Source: Geomonas oryzae (lineage in GTDB: Bacteria; Desulfobacterota; Desulfuromonadia; Geobacterales; Geobacteraceae). From it: 64,000 nucleotides of DNA. Below, in pieces: positions 1-8,910 of the stretch (position 1 is its first letter; every line of letters starts with the position of its first letter). The translations under genes were made by a program, and so were the position numbers. The DNA lies in contig NZ_RAHW01000004.1 of the NCBI RefSeq assembly GCF_004117875.1, forward strand, positions 62,001 through 126,000, read 5' to 3'. The notes beneath the pieces were generated by a model, which was not told the DNA's origin, made no database searches, and saw nothing but the letters and a program-made list of their open reading frames with translations.

Positions 1-61
1 AAATGCTCAGCACGGCGGCTTCTGCCGTCGTAGATAATGTCTCGGAGGAATCAGCACCCCT

Positions 62-421
62 ATGAAAAAGCTCCTCGTTACCATGCTCCTCGTCGCAGCC
101 ACCGCAACCTCGGCCCACGCCGGTCTCAAAGTCATCGGCAGGGGCGACGCCATGCGCCTTGATCCTTCCTCCTTTCCCCCGGCCATGAAGGCGAACTACG
201 AGATCGTCAGGGTCAAATGTGTCAAATGTCACACCCTCGAGCGCACCATCGTCGCCATCCAGACCGGTGTTGCTCCCATCTCCGGCCAGCCCTTCGACCG
301 CAACGCCACCAAGGCGTACGGCATCAAGATGCTGAGGAAGCCGGACTCCAACATGAACAAGGCCGAAGTGAAGGCCTCCGTCGACCTGATGAACTACCTC
401 CTCTCTGAATCGGAGAAGTAA
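62..421 (+). CDS. Periplasmic monohaem c-type cytochrome
   Basis: This 119-residue protein has an N-terminal signal peptide (MKKLL start, Ala-rich core, cleavage near SAHAG) and a single CVKCH haem-attachment motif at about residues 52-56. A late Met in the stretch LRKPDSNM could be the axial ligand. It is a small class I-like cytochrome exported to the periplasm, probably an electron carrier. The nearest Shine-Dalgarno (GGAGG, 44-48) lies 13 nt from the ATG, which is long, but the signal peptide fixes the start. The stop is 5 nt before a chemotaxis receptor gene, so the two are probably cotranscribed, which suggests a role in redox sensing. That role is inference. Confidence 0.88.
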   Translation: MKKLLVTMLLVAATATSAHAGLKVIGRGDAMRLDPSSFPPAMKANYEIVRVKCVKCHTLERTIVAIQTGVAPISGQPFDRNATKAYGIKMLRKPDSNMNKAEVKASVDLMNYLLSESEK

Positions 422-426
422 CCGAC

Positions 427-2631
427 ATGAAAGACCTGACCCTGCGCAGCCGCCTGATCGGGTCGTTCCTGATCATGGCCGTCCTGGTCGCCTTCACCGG
501 CGGTTTCGGTGCCCTCAACATCAAGCGGGTCGGCGGCCAGATCCAGAACATCCTCGAGCAGCTCTCCAAGCAGCAGAAACTGGTGCTCCTCATGGGGGTG
601 ACCCAGAAGTACTGCCACGTGAGCCTCATGCAGGCGGCCCTGGTTCATAACGACCCGGAGAAGCTGCAGGAATACATCGACGACTACCAGATGAAGCGGG
701 ACACCCTGCTGAGCCAGGCCCAGATCATCCTTGAGGGGAACAAGAAGCTCGGCGTGCTCCCGGCCGAGAAGGGGAGCGTGGTCGAGAAGCGCACCCGTCA
801 GTTCCTGGCGAGCTGGGGCGAGTTCGAGAAGGTAGCCGACGAGCTGATTGCGCGTAAAGAAGCCCTACTGAAGGGGGTTCCACCGGGGGTGATCAGCCAG
901 GCGGCCAAGGATGCCCTCGCCGATGCGCGCTTAAACAAGCTCGCCAACGAGGAGATCGCCATCGCCAACGACAAGGCGAAGGAGGATCTGGACGACATCC
1001 TGGTCGAGGTCGGCAACAAGATGACCGCGGCGAACAAGCAGGTCACCGAGATTCAGCGTTCGGCAGGGGTCACCTTCGCGGCGGTCATCGTGGTCGCCGT
1101 GGCGCTGGCCATCGCGCTCGGGCTTCTCATCACCCGCAACATCGTCACGCGCGTGAGGACGATGGCCTCCGCCGTGAACCGCGGCGCCGAGGGTGATCTC
1201 ACCGCCGTGATCGAACTTGGGAACCAGGACGAGATCGGCAAGCTCGGCAGCGATTTCAACGAGATGGTCGGCAGGCTCTCCGGGATGATCGGCAAGGTCT
1301 CCCGCTCCTCGAGCGAACTCGCGGTCATCTCCGATACCATGGCCAAGGCCTCCCACACCGTGGTGCAGTCGGCGAAGACGCAGGCGGAGAGCGTCTCCAA
1401 GACCTCGGCCGCCATCGTGCAGATCAACACCTCGGTGAAAGGGGTGGGGCAGGGGGTCGACTCCCTCTCCATTTCCGCCTCGGAAAGCTCCTCCTCCATC
1501 CTCGAGATGGCCTCGAGCGTCGAGGAGGTCGTGCAGAACATGGAGAACCTCGCACTCTCGGTGAACGAGGTGAGCTCCTCCATCGTCGAGATGGGCGCTT
1601 CCATAAAGCAGGTGGGTAACGGCGTTGTGAGCCTCATGGAGGTATCCACGGCGACGGCATCCTCGGTCATGGAGATGGACAGCTCCATCAAGCAGGTCGA
1701 GCGAAACGCCAACGAGACCGCGGCCATTTCGAAGGCGGTCCGCGTCGACGCGGAGACCGGCCGCGAGGCGGTCGAGGCGGTGATCACCGGCATGCAGGAA
1801 ATCAAGCACGCCTCGCAGATCACGAGCGAGGTCATCGCGACCCTTTCCGAGCGTGCCACCGACATCGGCGACATCCTCTCCGTAATCGACGAGGTCGCCG
1901 AGCAGACGAACCTTCTGGCCCTGAATGCCGCCATCATCGCGGCCCAGGCCGGTGAACACGGCAAGGGGTTTGCTGTCGTAGCCGACGAGATCAAGGAGCT
2001 CTCCGAGAGGACCTCCAGCTCCACCCGCGAGATCTCCCTGGTGATCCGGGCGGTGCAGGACGAGACCCGGCGCGCGGTGGAGGCGATCGATCAGTCCGAG
2101 CGCTCCATCGCCGAAGGCGAGCTCCTCTCGCAGAAGTCCGGCGAGGCGCTCACCAAGATCGTGGTAGGGGTCACCGAAGCGACCGCACAGGTGACCGAGA
2201 TTGCCCGCACCACCGTCGAGCAGGCCAAAGGGAGCCAGATGATCCGTGAGGCGATGGAGCAGGTCTCCGAGATGGTGGCCCAGATCGCCAAGGCGACCCG
2301 CGAGCAGGGGCAGGGGAGCGAGCTCATCATGGCAGCCGTCGAGAACATGAAGAGCCTGACCTCCCAGGTGCTCTCCTCCACCCGCGAGCAGAACAAGGTG
2401 GGGAACCTGATCGCCCAGTCCACCGAGAGCATCACCGAGATGATCCGTCACATAAAGCGTGCCTGCGACGAGCAGTCCCGCGGCTCCGAGCAGATCGTCA
2501 TGTCCGTCGAGGACATCCAGCAGGCGACCGAGGTGAACCTCGAGTCGACCCGTGTCATGGACGAGGCGGTCTACAAGCTCTTCCGCCAGACCGAGATGCT
2601 GAAGCAGGAGATGGAAGCCTTCAAGATCTAG
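427..2631 (+). CDS. Methyl-accepting chemotaxis protein
   Basis: This 734-residue transmembrane receptor has TM1 at about residues 11-31, a periplasmic helical sensor domain of about 180 residues, TM2 at about 213-240, a HAMP domain following it, and a long cytoplasmic signalling coiled coil. The hairpin tip (about 492-522) contains [11 protein letters not shown] and [11 protein letters not shown]. The usual [10 protein letters not shown] segment reads [10 protein letters not shown] here, so a Glu and an Arg of the core are replaced. The cytoplasmic part is long, with more heptads than E. coli Tsr. It would signal to CheA/CheW, although no che genes are in this window. It is preceded at 5 nt by a periplasmic monohaem cytochrome gene and followed by an intrinsic terminator. 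Confidence 0.95.
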   Translation: MKDLTLRSRLIGSFLIMAVLVAFTGGFGALNIKRVGGQIQNILEQLSKQQKLVLLMGVTQKYCHVSLMQAALVHNDPEKLQEYIDDYQMKRDTLLSQAQIILEGNKKLGVLPAEKGSVVEKRTRQFLASWGEFEKVADELIARKEALLKGVPPGVISQAAKDALADARLNKLANEEIAIANDKAKEDLDDILVEVGNKMTAANKQVTEIQRSAGVTFAAVIVVAVALAIALGLLITRNIVTRVRTMASAVNRGAEGDLTAVIELGNQDEIGKLGSDFNEMVGRLSGMIGKVSRSSSELAVISDTMAKASHTVVQSAKTQAESVSKTSAAIVQINTSVKGVGQGVDSLSISASESSSSILEMASSVEEVVQNMENLALSVNEVSSSIVEMGASIKQVGNGVVSLMEVSTATASSVMEMDSSIKQVERNANETAAISKAVRVDAETGREAVEAVITGMQEIKHASQITSEVIATLSERATDIGDILSVIDEVAEQTNLLALNAAIIAAQAGEHGKGFAVVADEIKELSERTSSSTREISLVIRAVQDETRRAVEAIDQSERSIAEGELLSQKSGEALTKIVVGVTEATAQVTEIARTTVEQAKGSQMIREAMEQVSEMVAQIAKATREQGQGSELIMAAVENMKSLTSQVLSSTREQNKVGNLIAQSTESITEMIRHIKRACDEQSRGSEQIVMSVEDIQQATEVNLESTRVMDEAVYKLFRQTEMLKQEMEAFKI

Positions 2632-2669
2632 GGACGCCTCCGGCGCCCTCTTTTGCCGTACCGATCAAA

Positions 2670-2698
2670 TCCCCCTCTCCCCGAGGGGGACTTTTTTT
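2670..2698 (+). terminator. Intrinsic terminator after the MCP gene
   Basis: CCCCCTC and GAGGGGG form a perfect 7-bp stem around a TCCCC loop and are followed by a run of seven T. It lies about 40 nt after the MCP stop codon. Confidence 0.8.
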
Positions 2699-2741
2699 GT
2701 TATAAGGGGAAGCCGCCGGAAGGCCGGAGCCTTCAACTCAT

Positions 2742-2776
2742 AACGTAGAACGTTGAACGTAGAACGTAGAACGTCT
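2742..2776 (+). repeat. Heptad repeat array (AACGTAG type) before trpA
   Basis: Five consecutive 7-mers occur in phase: AACGTAG, AACGTTG, AACGTAG, AACGTAG and AACGTCT. The array ends 21 nt before the trpA start, immediately upstream of its AAGGAG ribosome binding site. Related arrays occur at 9990-10126 and 13654-13810 in this window. Confidence 0.9.
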
Positions 2777-2797
2777 TTCAGGTTTTAAGGAGTTGCC

Positions 2798-3604
2798 ATG
2801 GGCAGGATTGCCGATAGATTCGCAGCACTCAAAGCAAAAGGGGAAAAGGGGCTGGTGACCTTCATCACCGCCGGCGACCCGGACCTCGCCACCACCGAAC
2901 AGGCGGTACTGGAACTGGAGAAGGCCGGGGCCGACCTGATCGAGCTCGGGGTACCCTTCTCCGATCCGATGGCGGACGGGCCGACCATCCAGCTCTCCTC
3001 GGACCGGGCCTTGGCCTCGGGGACCACGCTCCCGGGCATTCTCGAACTGGTCGCGCGCCTGCGCGTGAAAACAGAGATCCCGATCGTCCTCATGGGGTAC
3101 TTCAACCCGATCTTCGCCTACGGGGCCGAGCGCTTCGCCTGCGATGCCGCCAAGGCGGGCGTGGACGCGCTCCTCGTCGTGGACCTCCCCCCGGAAGAGG
3201 CGCCCGAGTTGAAGGAGCACACCGACCGCTGCGGCCTCGACCTCATCTTCCTCCTGACGCCGACCTCGGACGCCGAGCGCGTCGCGTCGGTTGCGCGCCA
3301 GGGTAGCGGCTTCATCTACTACGTCTCGGTGACCGGCGTGACCGGTGCGAGGAGCGCGGTGGCCGACACCCTCGCCGAACGCGTCACCGAGGTGCGGGAC
3401 GCGCTCAGCCTGCCGCTCGTGGTCGGCTTCGGCATATCCACCCCGGAGCAGGCCGGGCAGGTGGCTCAGGTCGCCGACGGCGTGGTGGTGGGGAGCGCCC
3501 TGGTGAAGTATTTCGAGAAATACCAGGGGGCGGAACTGCTGCGGGAGCTCTCCTCCTTCGTCGGCGCTCTAAAACAGGGGGTGCGGCAATCGTCCGCGGG
3601 ATAA
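2798..3604 (+). CDS. trpA: Tryptophan synthase alpha subunit
   Basis: This 268-residue TIM barrel cleaves indole-3-glycerol phosphate to indole and glyceraldehyde 3-phosphate. The catalytic Glu and Asp lie in the motifs ELGVPFSDP and DGPTIQ (about residues 48-66), and the phosphate-binding GFGIS loop is near residue 211. Length and all landmarks are normal. AAGGAG precedes the ATG by 6 nt. The gene is followed by accD, its common neighbour in this lineage, but the partner gene trpB is not next to it. The only trpB in the window is at 36059, about 33 kb away. Confidence 0.97.
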   Translation: MGRIADRFAALKAKGEKGLVTFITAGDPDLATTEQAVLELEKAGADLIELGVPFSDPMADGPTIQLSSDRALASGTTLPGILELVARLRVKTEIPIVLMGYFNPIFAYGAERFACDAAKAGVDALLVVDLPPEEAPELKEHTDRCGLDLIFLLTPTSDAERVASVARQGSGFIYYVSVTGVTGARSAVADTLAERVTEVRDALSLPLVVGFGISTPEQAGQVAQVADGVVVGSALVKYFEKYQGAELLRELSSFVGALKQGVRQSSAG

Positions 3605-3648
3605 TCCCGTTATTCCGGTAAGTTGGCGCGCATGGCGCACCGTTTTGT

Positions 3649-3677
3649 TTGACATGCATCAAGCGATCTGCTAAGAA
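3649..3677 (+). promoter_or_regulatory. Predicted sigma-70 promoter for accD
   Basis: TTGACA (3649-3654) and TAAGAA (3672-3677) are separated by 17 bp. This places transcription start near 3684, about 50 nt before the accD ATG. It suggests that accD has its own promoter besides any readthrough from trpA. Confidence 0.6.
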
Positions 3678-3735
3678 ACAGCGCTGATTTACGACTAAAT
3701 AAAACAGTTGGGGACTTCCCCACGAGAGGGCACAT

Positions 3736-4584
3736 ATGGCTTGGTTCAAAAGAGACAACCCGCCTAAGGCAAGAGGGCCGGAGCACAAGGTGAAGGTGCC
3801 GGAAGGGCTTTGGACGAAGTGCGTTAGCTGCGCAGAGACCATCTATACGAAGGACATCGAGAGCAACCTGAACGTCTGCCCTAAGTGCGGCCACCACTAC
3901 CGCATCTCCACCAAGAGGAGGATCGAACTCCTCATCGACGAGGGGACCTTCGTCGAGTTCGACGCCGGGATGGTGTCGGTCGACTTCCTCGAGTTCAAGG
4001 ACAGCAAGAGCTACCAGGAGCGCATCGACCAGGCCCTGGCGAAGAAAGGGAGCAAGGACGCCATCGTCTGCGGCTCCGGCAAGATCGAGGGGACCCCGGT
4101 GCAGCTGTGCGTCTTCGACTTCTCCTTCATGGGGGGCTCCATGGGGAGCGTCGTGGGCGAGAAGATCACCCGCGGCATCGAGCGCGCCCTTGCCGAAGGC
4201 ACCCCCTGCATCATCGTCTCCGCTTCCGGCGGCGCCAGGATGCAGGAGAGCATCCTCTCCCTCATGCAGATGGCGAAGACCTCCGCGGCCCTTGCCAAGC
4301 TCCGCGAGGCCGGGCTTCCCTTCGTCTCCATCCTGACCGACCCGACCACCGGCGGCGTCACCGCGAGCTTCGCGATGCTGGGCGACGTCAACATGGCCGA
4401 GCCGAAGGCGCTCATCGGTTTCGCAGGCCCCCGCGTCATCGAGCAGACCATCCGCCAGAAGCTCCCGCAGGGCTTCCAGCGTTCCGAGTACCTGCTCGAC
4501 CACGGCATGGTGGACGTCATCGTCGAGCGGAGCAAGATGAAAGCGCAGCTCTCCAGCATCCTGAAGATGCTCTACAGAAACTAA
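3736..4584 (+). CDS. accD: Acetyl-CoA carboxylase carboxyltransferase subunit beta
   Basis: This 282-residue protein is the beta half of the carboxyltransferase that makes malonyl-CoA for fatty acid synthesis, working with AccA. An N-terminal four-cysteine zinc ribbon is visible (C29, C32, C48, C51, in CVSC and CPKC). The crotonase-like carboxyltransferase core follows, with the GGARMQE and [14 protein letters not shown] motifs that form the oxyanion and acyl-CoA sites. The length is typical. A GAGAGGG ribosome binding site precedes the ATG. The gene lies between trpA and a LysE-type exporter, and accA is not in the window. Confidence 0.97.
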   Translation: MAWFKRDNPPKARGPEHKVKVPEGLWTKCVSCAETIYTKDIESNLNVCPKCGHHYRISTKRRIELLIDEGTFVEFDAGMVSVDFLEFKDSKSYQERIDQALAKKGSKDAIVCGSGKIEGTPVQLCVFDFSFMGGSMGSVVGEKITRGIERALAEGTPCIIVSASGGARMQESILSLMQMAKTSAALAKLREAGLPFVSILTDPTTGGVTASFAMLGDVNMAEPKALIGFAGPRVIEQTIRQKLPQGFQRSEYLLDHGMVDVIVERSKMKAQLSSILKMLYRN

Positions 4585-4612
4585 AAAGAAACCTGACCGG
4601 CGCTGACATCGA

Positions 4613-4662
4613 GGGGTTAAGGCAGAGGAGGGCTCCCTCCCCAACCTTGGCCCCTTTTTTTT
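4613..4662 (+). terminator. Intrinsic terminator after accD
   Basis: GGGGTTAAGG (4613-4622) pairs with CCTTGGCCCC (4645-4654) over 10 bp including two G-U pairs, with an inner GAGGG/CCCTC hairpin in the loop. Eight T follow directly. Confidence 0.7.
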
Positions 4663-4700
4663 CTTGTCCGACGCAACTTTAACCTTAGCCCGAGGTTCCC

Positions 4701-5327
4701 ATGGTATCCCTCACCCAGCTCGCCCTGTTCTCCGTCGCCTCCACGCTGCTCATCTTCACCCCGGGCCCCGACATCATCTACGTGATGACGCGCGGCGTGG
4801 CACAGGGGAGAAAGGCCGGCCTCGCGGCGGCGGCAGGGTTCGCGCTCGGCAACTTCGCGCACACCTTCTTCGCCATCGTCGGCCTCTCCGCCCTGATCAC
4901 CTCTTCGGCGACCGCCTTTGCCTGCGTAAGGTACGCCGGTGCCGCTTATCTCATGTACATCGGCTACAAGATGCTCCGCAGCAAGGCGTCCATCGTCCCG
5001 GAGGGGGCGGCGGGGGAACTCGCCTGCCGGGTGATCTTTCGTCAAAGCATCCTCGCCAACATCATGAACCCGAAGGTGGCGCTCTTCTTTCTCGCCTTCT
5101 TCCCGCAGTTCGTGGAGCGCTCGCGCGGCGGCGTACCCATGCAGATGCTCGTTCTCGGCAGCACCTTCGTCGTTCTGACCATGCTCGGCTTCGGCCTTGT
5201 GGCGCTTCTCTCCGGTGAGATCGGGCGGTGGCTGAACCGCAGTGCGGGCGCCGGGAACCGGATCGGGCAGGTGGCCGGCTGCATCCTGATGGCCCTCGGG
5301 CTGCGTCTGGCCTGGCCCGAGGCCTGA
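4701..5327 (+). CDS. LysE/RhtB family amino-acid exporter
   Basis: This 208-residue inner-membrane protein has the LysE-family signature near the N terminus: FTPGPDIIYV followed by a Gly/Ala-rich segment RKAGLAAAAGF. It has five to six hydrophobic helices, and the family motif for helix pairing, NIMNPKVALFFLAFFPQF, falls near residues 118-135. Members export amino acids or homoserine/threonine-like compounds by proton exchange, but the substrate cannot be read from the sequence. The gene is separated from accD by a terminator and lies 68 nt upstream of folC. Confidence 0.9.
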   Translation: MVSLTQLALFSVASTLLIFTPGPDIIYVMTRGVAQGRKAGLAAAAGFALGNFAHTFFAIVGLSALITSSATAFACVRYAGAAYLMYIGYKMLRSKASIVPEGAAGELACRVIFRQSILANIMNPKVALFFLAFFPQFVERSRGGVPMQMLVLGSTFVVLTMLGFGLVALLSGEIGRWLNRSAGAGNRIGQVAGCILMALGLRLAWPEA

Positions 5328-5355
5328 GGCAGGCGCCCTTTAGCCCCGATTGATA

Positions 5356-5384
5356 TGGACTTTTTCATGCTCTTTACCTATAAT
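5356..5384 (+). promoter_or_regulatory. Predicted promoter giving a near-leaderless folC mRNA
   Basis: A perfect TATAAT (5379-5384) lies 17 bp after TGGACT (5356-5361). The folC ATG at 5396 is only 11 nt beyond the -10 element, so the predicted 5' leader is about 5 nt. No Shine-Dalgarno sequence is seen in the gap. Confidence 0.5.
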
Positions 5385-5395
5385 CCCGCCCTGTC

Positions 5396-6670
5396 ATGAC
5401 CTACGCGGAGACCCTCGAGCACATCTACGCCCTGGGACGCTTCGGCATCAAGCCGGGGCTCGACAGGATAATCCCGCTTCTCGCCGCACTGGGCAATCCG
5501 CAGGAGACCTTCAAAACGGTCCACGTGGTCGGCACCAACGGCAAGGGGTCGACCTCTTCCTTCCTCGCCTCCATCCTAGGCGCCGGCGGCTACAGAACCG
5601 GACTTTTCACCTCGCCGCATCTGATCTCCTTCACCGAGCGCATGAAGGTGAACGGCGCGGAGATCGAGGAGGACGAAGTGGCGCGGCTGGCCGCCCTGGT
5701 GCTTGCCGCCGCCCCGAAAGAGAGCACCTTCTTCGAGATCGTCACCGCTTTGGCCGCCCTCTATTTCGCCGAGAGCGGGGTGGACATCGCCATCTTCGAG
5801 GCGGGGATGGGAGGACGCCTCGACGCCACCAACGCACTCAACGGTATCCTTTGCGCCATCGCGCCGATCTCCCTCGAGCACACCGATTATCTCGGCAGTA
5901 CCGTCGAGGAGATCGCCGCGGAGAAGGCCGGGATCTGCAAACCCGGCGCCCCGGTGGTGACCGCGCGCCAGCTGGCCGAGGCGCAGTTCATCATCGAGCA
6001 CAACGCGAACCGCCTCGCCGCACCGCTTTACCGCCAGGGGGAGGCCTTCGACGCCTTCTGGATGGACCGCTCCCTTTACTACCGGGGCGTCTCGCTCACC
6101 CTGGACGGCCTGCAATGCGGTCTTTTGGGGCGCTATCAAAGCGGCAACGCGGCCCTCGCCCTGGCCTGCGCGGAGCTTCTCGGGGCCATCGGCTTTCCGG
6201 TGACGCCTCAGGCCATGGCCGCCGGGGTGGCCAACGCCCGCTGGCCCGGACGGATGGAGCTCATAGGCGACGCACCCCGCGTGCTGCTCGACGGCGCCCA
6301 CAACCCGGCCGGTGCCCAGGCCCTTGCCGAGGCGCTCGAGGACATCCCGCGCGGGCGTCTGTTCCTCGTCATCGGCGTCATGGCCGACAAGGAGCTTTCC
6401 GGCATCCTCTCTCCGCTTTTGCCGCTCGTCGAGCGGGTCTTCGCGGTGGCGCCGGCCATCGACCGCGCCCTGCCCGCCGTGGAACTTGCCGGCTATTGTC
6501 TGGGGGCCGGGGTCGAGGCGCTGGCGGCCGGAAGCGTCGGCGAGGGGGTCGAGCTTGCGAGAAACGCGGCCGGTGACGACGACCTGATCGTGGTATGCGG
6601 TTCCCTCTTCACCGTCGGTGAGGCGAGGGGCCACCTGAAATCCAAGACCTTCGAGCCGTTCCGGGGATGA
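5396..6670 (+). CDS. folC: Bifunctional folylpolyglutamate synthase/dihydrofolate synthase
   Basis: This 424-residue Mur-ligase-family enzyme adds glutamate to dihydropteroate and to folates using ATP. The P-loop GTNGKGST is at residues 46-53, the folate-binding N terminus has the usual GIKPGLDRI start, and the Mur-ligase motif EHTDYLG follows the central domain. The C-terminal ligase domain contains DGAHNPAG. The start is fixed by homology of the N-terminal residues. There is no clear ribosome binding site, and a TATAAT box lies 11 nt upstream of the ATG. The stop region overlaps a possible upstream start of lptD, so folC and lptD probably form an operon. Confidence 0.95.
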   Translation: MTYAETLEHIYALGRFGIKPGLDRIIPLLAALGNPQETFKTVHVVGTNGKGSTSSFLASILGAGGYRTGLFTSPHLISFTERMKVNGAEIEEDEVARLAALVLAAAPKESTFFEIVTALAALYFAESGVDIAIFEAGMGGRLDATNALNGILCAIAPISLEHTDYLGSTVEEIAAEKAGICKPGAPVVTARQLAEAQFIIEHNANRLAAPLYRQGEAFDAFWMDRSLYYRGVSLTLDGLQCGLLGRYQSGNAALALACAELLGAIGFPVTPQAMAAGVANARWPGRMELIGDAPRVLLDGAHNPAGAQALAEALEDIPRGRLFLVIGVMADKELSGILSPLLPLVERVFAVAPAIDRALPAVELAGYCLGAGVEALAAGSVGEGVELARNAAGDDDLIVVCGSLFTVGEARGHLKSKTFEPFRG

Positions 6671-6720
6671 AACGGGACGGCAGACTGCACGGCGGGAAGT
6701 TCCGCCCGAACCGGAGTGCG

Positions 6721-8775
6721 ATGAAACCTGCAAGAGCCTTGTGGCTCCTAACATACCTTCTTTTCTCCGCCGGGATTGCCCGGGGCGAGATGGCCCTCCC
6801 GAACAAGGAGGCGACCATCAAGGCGGACCACCTGTCGGTGGACACCCCGACCGACAGCTACCACGCCGAGGGGAACGTGCGCATCACCCAGGATGGTGCA
6901 TCCCTGCTCGCCGACAGCGTCATCTATCACAGGTTGACCGGAGATGCGGTTGCCGAGGGGGACGTCCGACTCGAGCGCGGCGGCGATACCATGAACGGCA
7001 ATAAGCTCCTTTTGAACCTGGTCACCCAGCACGGGGAGTTGTTGAACGGCGAACTCTTCGTGAAAAGATCCAATTTCCGCCTGCGCGCCGACCGGCTGCT
7101 GAAGACCGGGGATGCCGACTACCGGGTGGAGCGTGGGACCTTCACCACCTGCGACGGCGACCGCCCGAGCTGGCACTTCGAGGCGAGCAGGGTCGACCTT
7201 ACCCTGGACGAATACGCGACGGCGAAACACGCGGTCTTCTACGTCGGCGACATCCCGTTGTTCTACACCCCGTACCTCATCTTCCCGGCCAACACCGAGC
7301 GGCAGTCCGGGCTCATGATACCGAAGCTCGGCTTCTCATCGAAGCGTGGCTTCTACATCGACCAGCCGTACTACTGGGCCATAAACCAGAGCCAGGAGGC
7401 GACCTTCAATCTGGACGTCGAGACCTCCCGCGGCGTGGGGAGCGGCGTAGAGTACCGGTACCTGCGGCCGCGCGGCAGCCAGGGGTACCTGCACGCCTTC
7501 GGTATCTACGACACCAATGAGAACGGGTTCCGCGGCGAGGTGCAGCAAAGGCACCTGGAAATCCTCACGCCCGACCTGACCCTTGCCTCCACCATCCACA
7601 TGATCTCGGACCGCCGCTACTACCTCGATTACGGCGAGTTCTCCGGCGAATACAACCGCCAGCTCCTCGAATCGACCGTCTCTTTCGACCGGCGCTGGGA
7701 CCGCTACGGTTTGAGCGGCGACCTGCGTTACGCCCAGGACCTCGAGGCGCCCACCAACGATGCCACGCTGCAGCGCTTGCCGAGACTGAGCTTCATCGCC
7801 GCAGGGGACAGAATCGGCCCGCTTCTTTTCTCCATGGACTCGAGCGTCTCCAATTTCATCCGCGACATCGGCGCGACCGGACAGCGCCTCGTCGTGCACC
7901 CGCGGCTTGCCTACTACGCGAAGCCGGGCGGCGCGCTCGACCTCTCGCTGTACGGAGGGTTCCAGCAGCGCCTGTACAACGCACGCGGCGACAGCCCCGA
8001 TCCCGGATGGCACCGGATCGGTCAGGCCGACGGCGGGGCGACGGTGTCGCTTCCCCTGGAGCGGATCTACGACGGGACGACGCGCCACCTGCTGGTTCCC
8101 GAACTCCAGTACGTCTACGTGGAACGGCGCGCCGATCAGGATCTCCCGCTCTTCGACTACGATGACCGCGTCTTGGGGCAGAGCATCGCCTACCTCTCCC
8201 TCTCCAACACCTTCACCAGGAAGTACGTCAGGGAGGGGATGCCGGACGAGTACCGCGACATCCTGTACCTGAAACTGGCCCAAGGGTACCAGTTCTCGGG
8301 TGAGCGCCGCGACCTCCTCACGCTGGTCGACGAGGGGAACAAGCTCACCGACCTGATGCTCGAGAGCGTGGTCACCCCGATGCAGAACCTTTCCCTGCTC
8401 CTGGACGGGCGCTACAACATGGAGGACAACGAAGTCTCCACCGCCAACATCGGGGTCGAGTACAAGGGGGAGGGGAAGAAGGACATGGCCCGGCTCTCCT
8501 ATCGCCACAGCAAGGGCGAGCTGGACTACCTGGACGCCGGTCTGGTCTTCCCGCTCGGGACACGGTTCACCGCCGATCTTGAGGGGCGCTACTCCTTCGA
8601 CAGGGGCGCTTTCCTCGGCTCCCGCTACGCCCTGGAATACCGCCAGCAGTGCTGGAGCGTGGTCCTCGCCTATTCCGACCGTGTGCGCAGCCACCAGGTG
8701 ACCGGCGAGCAGCAGTTCACGATAAATTTCTCGCTGGCCGGCCTGGGATCGCTGGGGCCGATGCGGACCATGTAG
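6721..8775 (+). CDS. lptD: LPS-assembly outer-membrane protein LptD
   Basis: This 684-residue outer-membrane protein inserts lipopolysaccharide into the outer leaflet with LptE. It has a signal peptide (residues 1-22), an N-terminal OstA-like jellyroll (residues 27-150, with KADHLSVDTPTDSYHAEGNVRI-type strands), and a large C-terminal LptD beta-barrel domain with alternating aromatic strands. I chose the ATG at 6721, which gives a good signal peptide and has GGAG just upstream. The frame is open back to 6667, where an ATG overlaps the folC stop, but that extension would put 18 polar residues before the signal. The only obvious Cys pairs are in the segment FTTCDGD and near the C terminus (QQCWS). 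Confidence 0.92.
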   Translation: MKPARALWLLTYLLFSAGIARGEMALPNKEATIKADHLSVDTPTDSYHAEGNVRITQDGASLLADSVIYHRLTGDAVAEGDVRLERGGDTMNGNKLLLNLVTQHGELLNGELFVKRSNFRLRADRLLKTGDADYRVERGTFTTCDGDRPSWHFEASRVDLTLDEYATAKHAVFYVGDIPLFYTPYLIFPANTERQSGLMIPKLGFSSKRGFYIDQPYYWAINQSQEATFNLDVETSRGVGSGVEYRYLRPRGSQGYLHAFGIYDTNENGFRGEVQQRHLEILTPDLTLASTIHMISDRRYYLDYGEFSGEYNRQLLESTVSFDRRWDRYGLSGDLRYAQDLEAPTNDATLQRLPRLSFIAAGDRIGPLLFSMDSSVSNFIRDIGATGQRLVVHPRLAYYAKPGGALDLSLYGGFQQRLYNARGDSPDPGWHRIGQADGGATVSLPLERIYDGTTRHLLVPELQYVYVERRADQDLPLFDYDDRVLGQSIAYLSLSNTFTRKYVREGMPDEYRDILYLKLAQGYQFSGERRDLLTLVDEGNKLTDLMLESVVTPMQNLSLLLDGRYNMEDNEVSTANIGVEYKGEGKKDMARLSYRHSKGELDYLDAGLVFPLGTRFTADLEGRYSFDRGAFLGSRYALEYRQQCWSVVLAYSDRVRSHQVTGEQQFTINFSLAGLGSLGPMRTM

Positions 8776-8812
8776 CCGGATTGCCCCGGTCGCCCGGCGC
8801 AGCCGTAAGAAG

Positions 8813-8842
8813 TTGACATTATTCTTTTCACCGGTGTATCTA
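8813..8842 (+). promoter_or_regulatory. Predicted promoter for the sugar-nucleotide genes
   Basis: A perfect TTGACA (8813-8818) is followed after 18 bp by TATCTA (8837-8842). The -10 match is only moderate. The rfbB ATG is about 65 nt further downstream. Confidence 0.45.
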
Positions 8843-8910
8843 AGAGAAGCCGCTGCCAAAGCCGGAACGCCGCGCTGAGGACAACGGCAGATCCTGGTCT
8901 GGAGGTTCAC

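Noticed and set aside
931-2451. Long open frame on the minus strand opposite the first MCP gene
   Set aside because: It is antisense to a clear chemoreceptor, has a Gly/Leu/His/Asp/Arg-rich composition typical of high-GC shadow frames, and no ribosome binding site.
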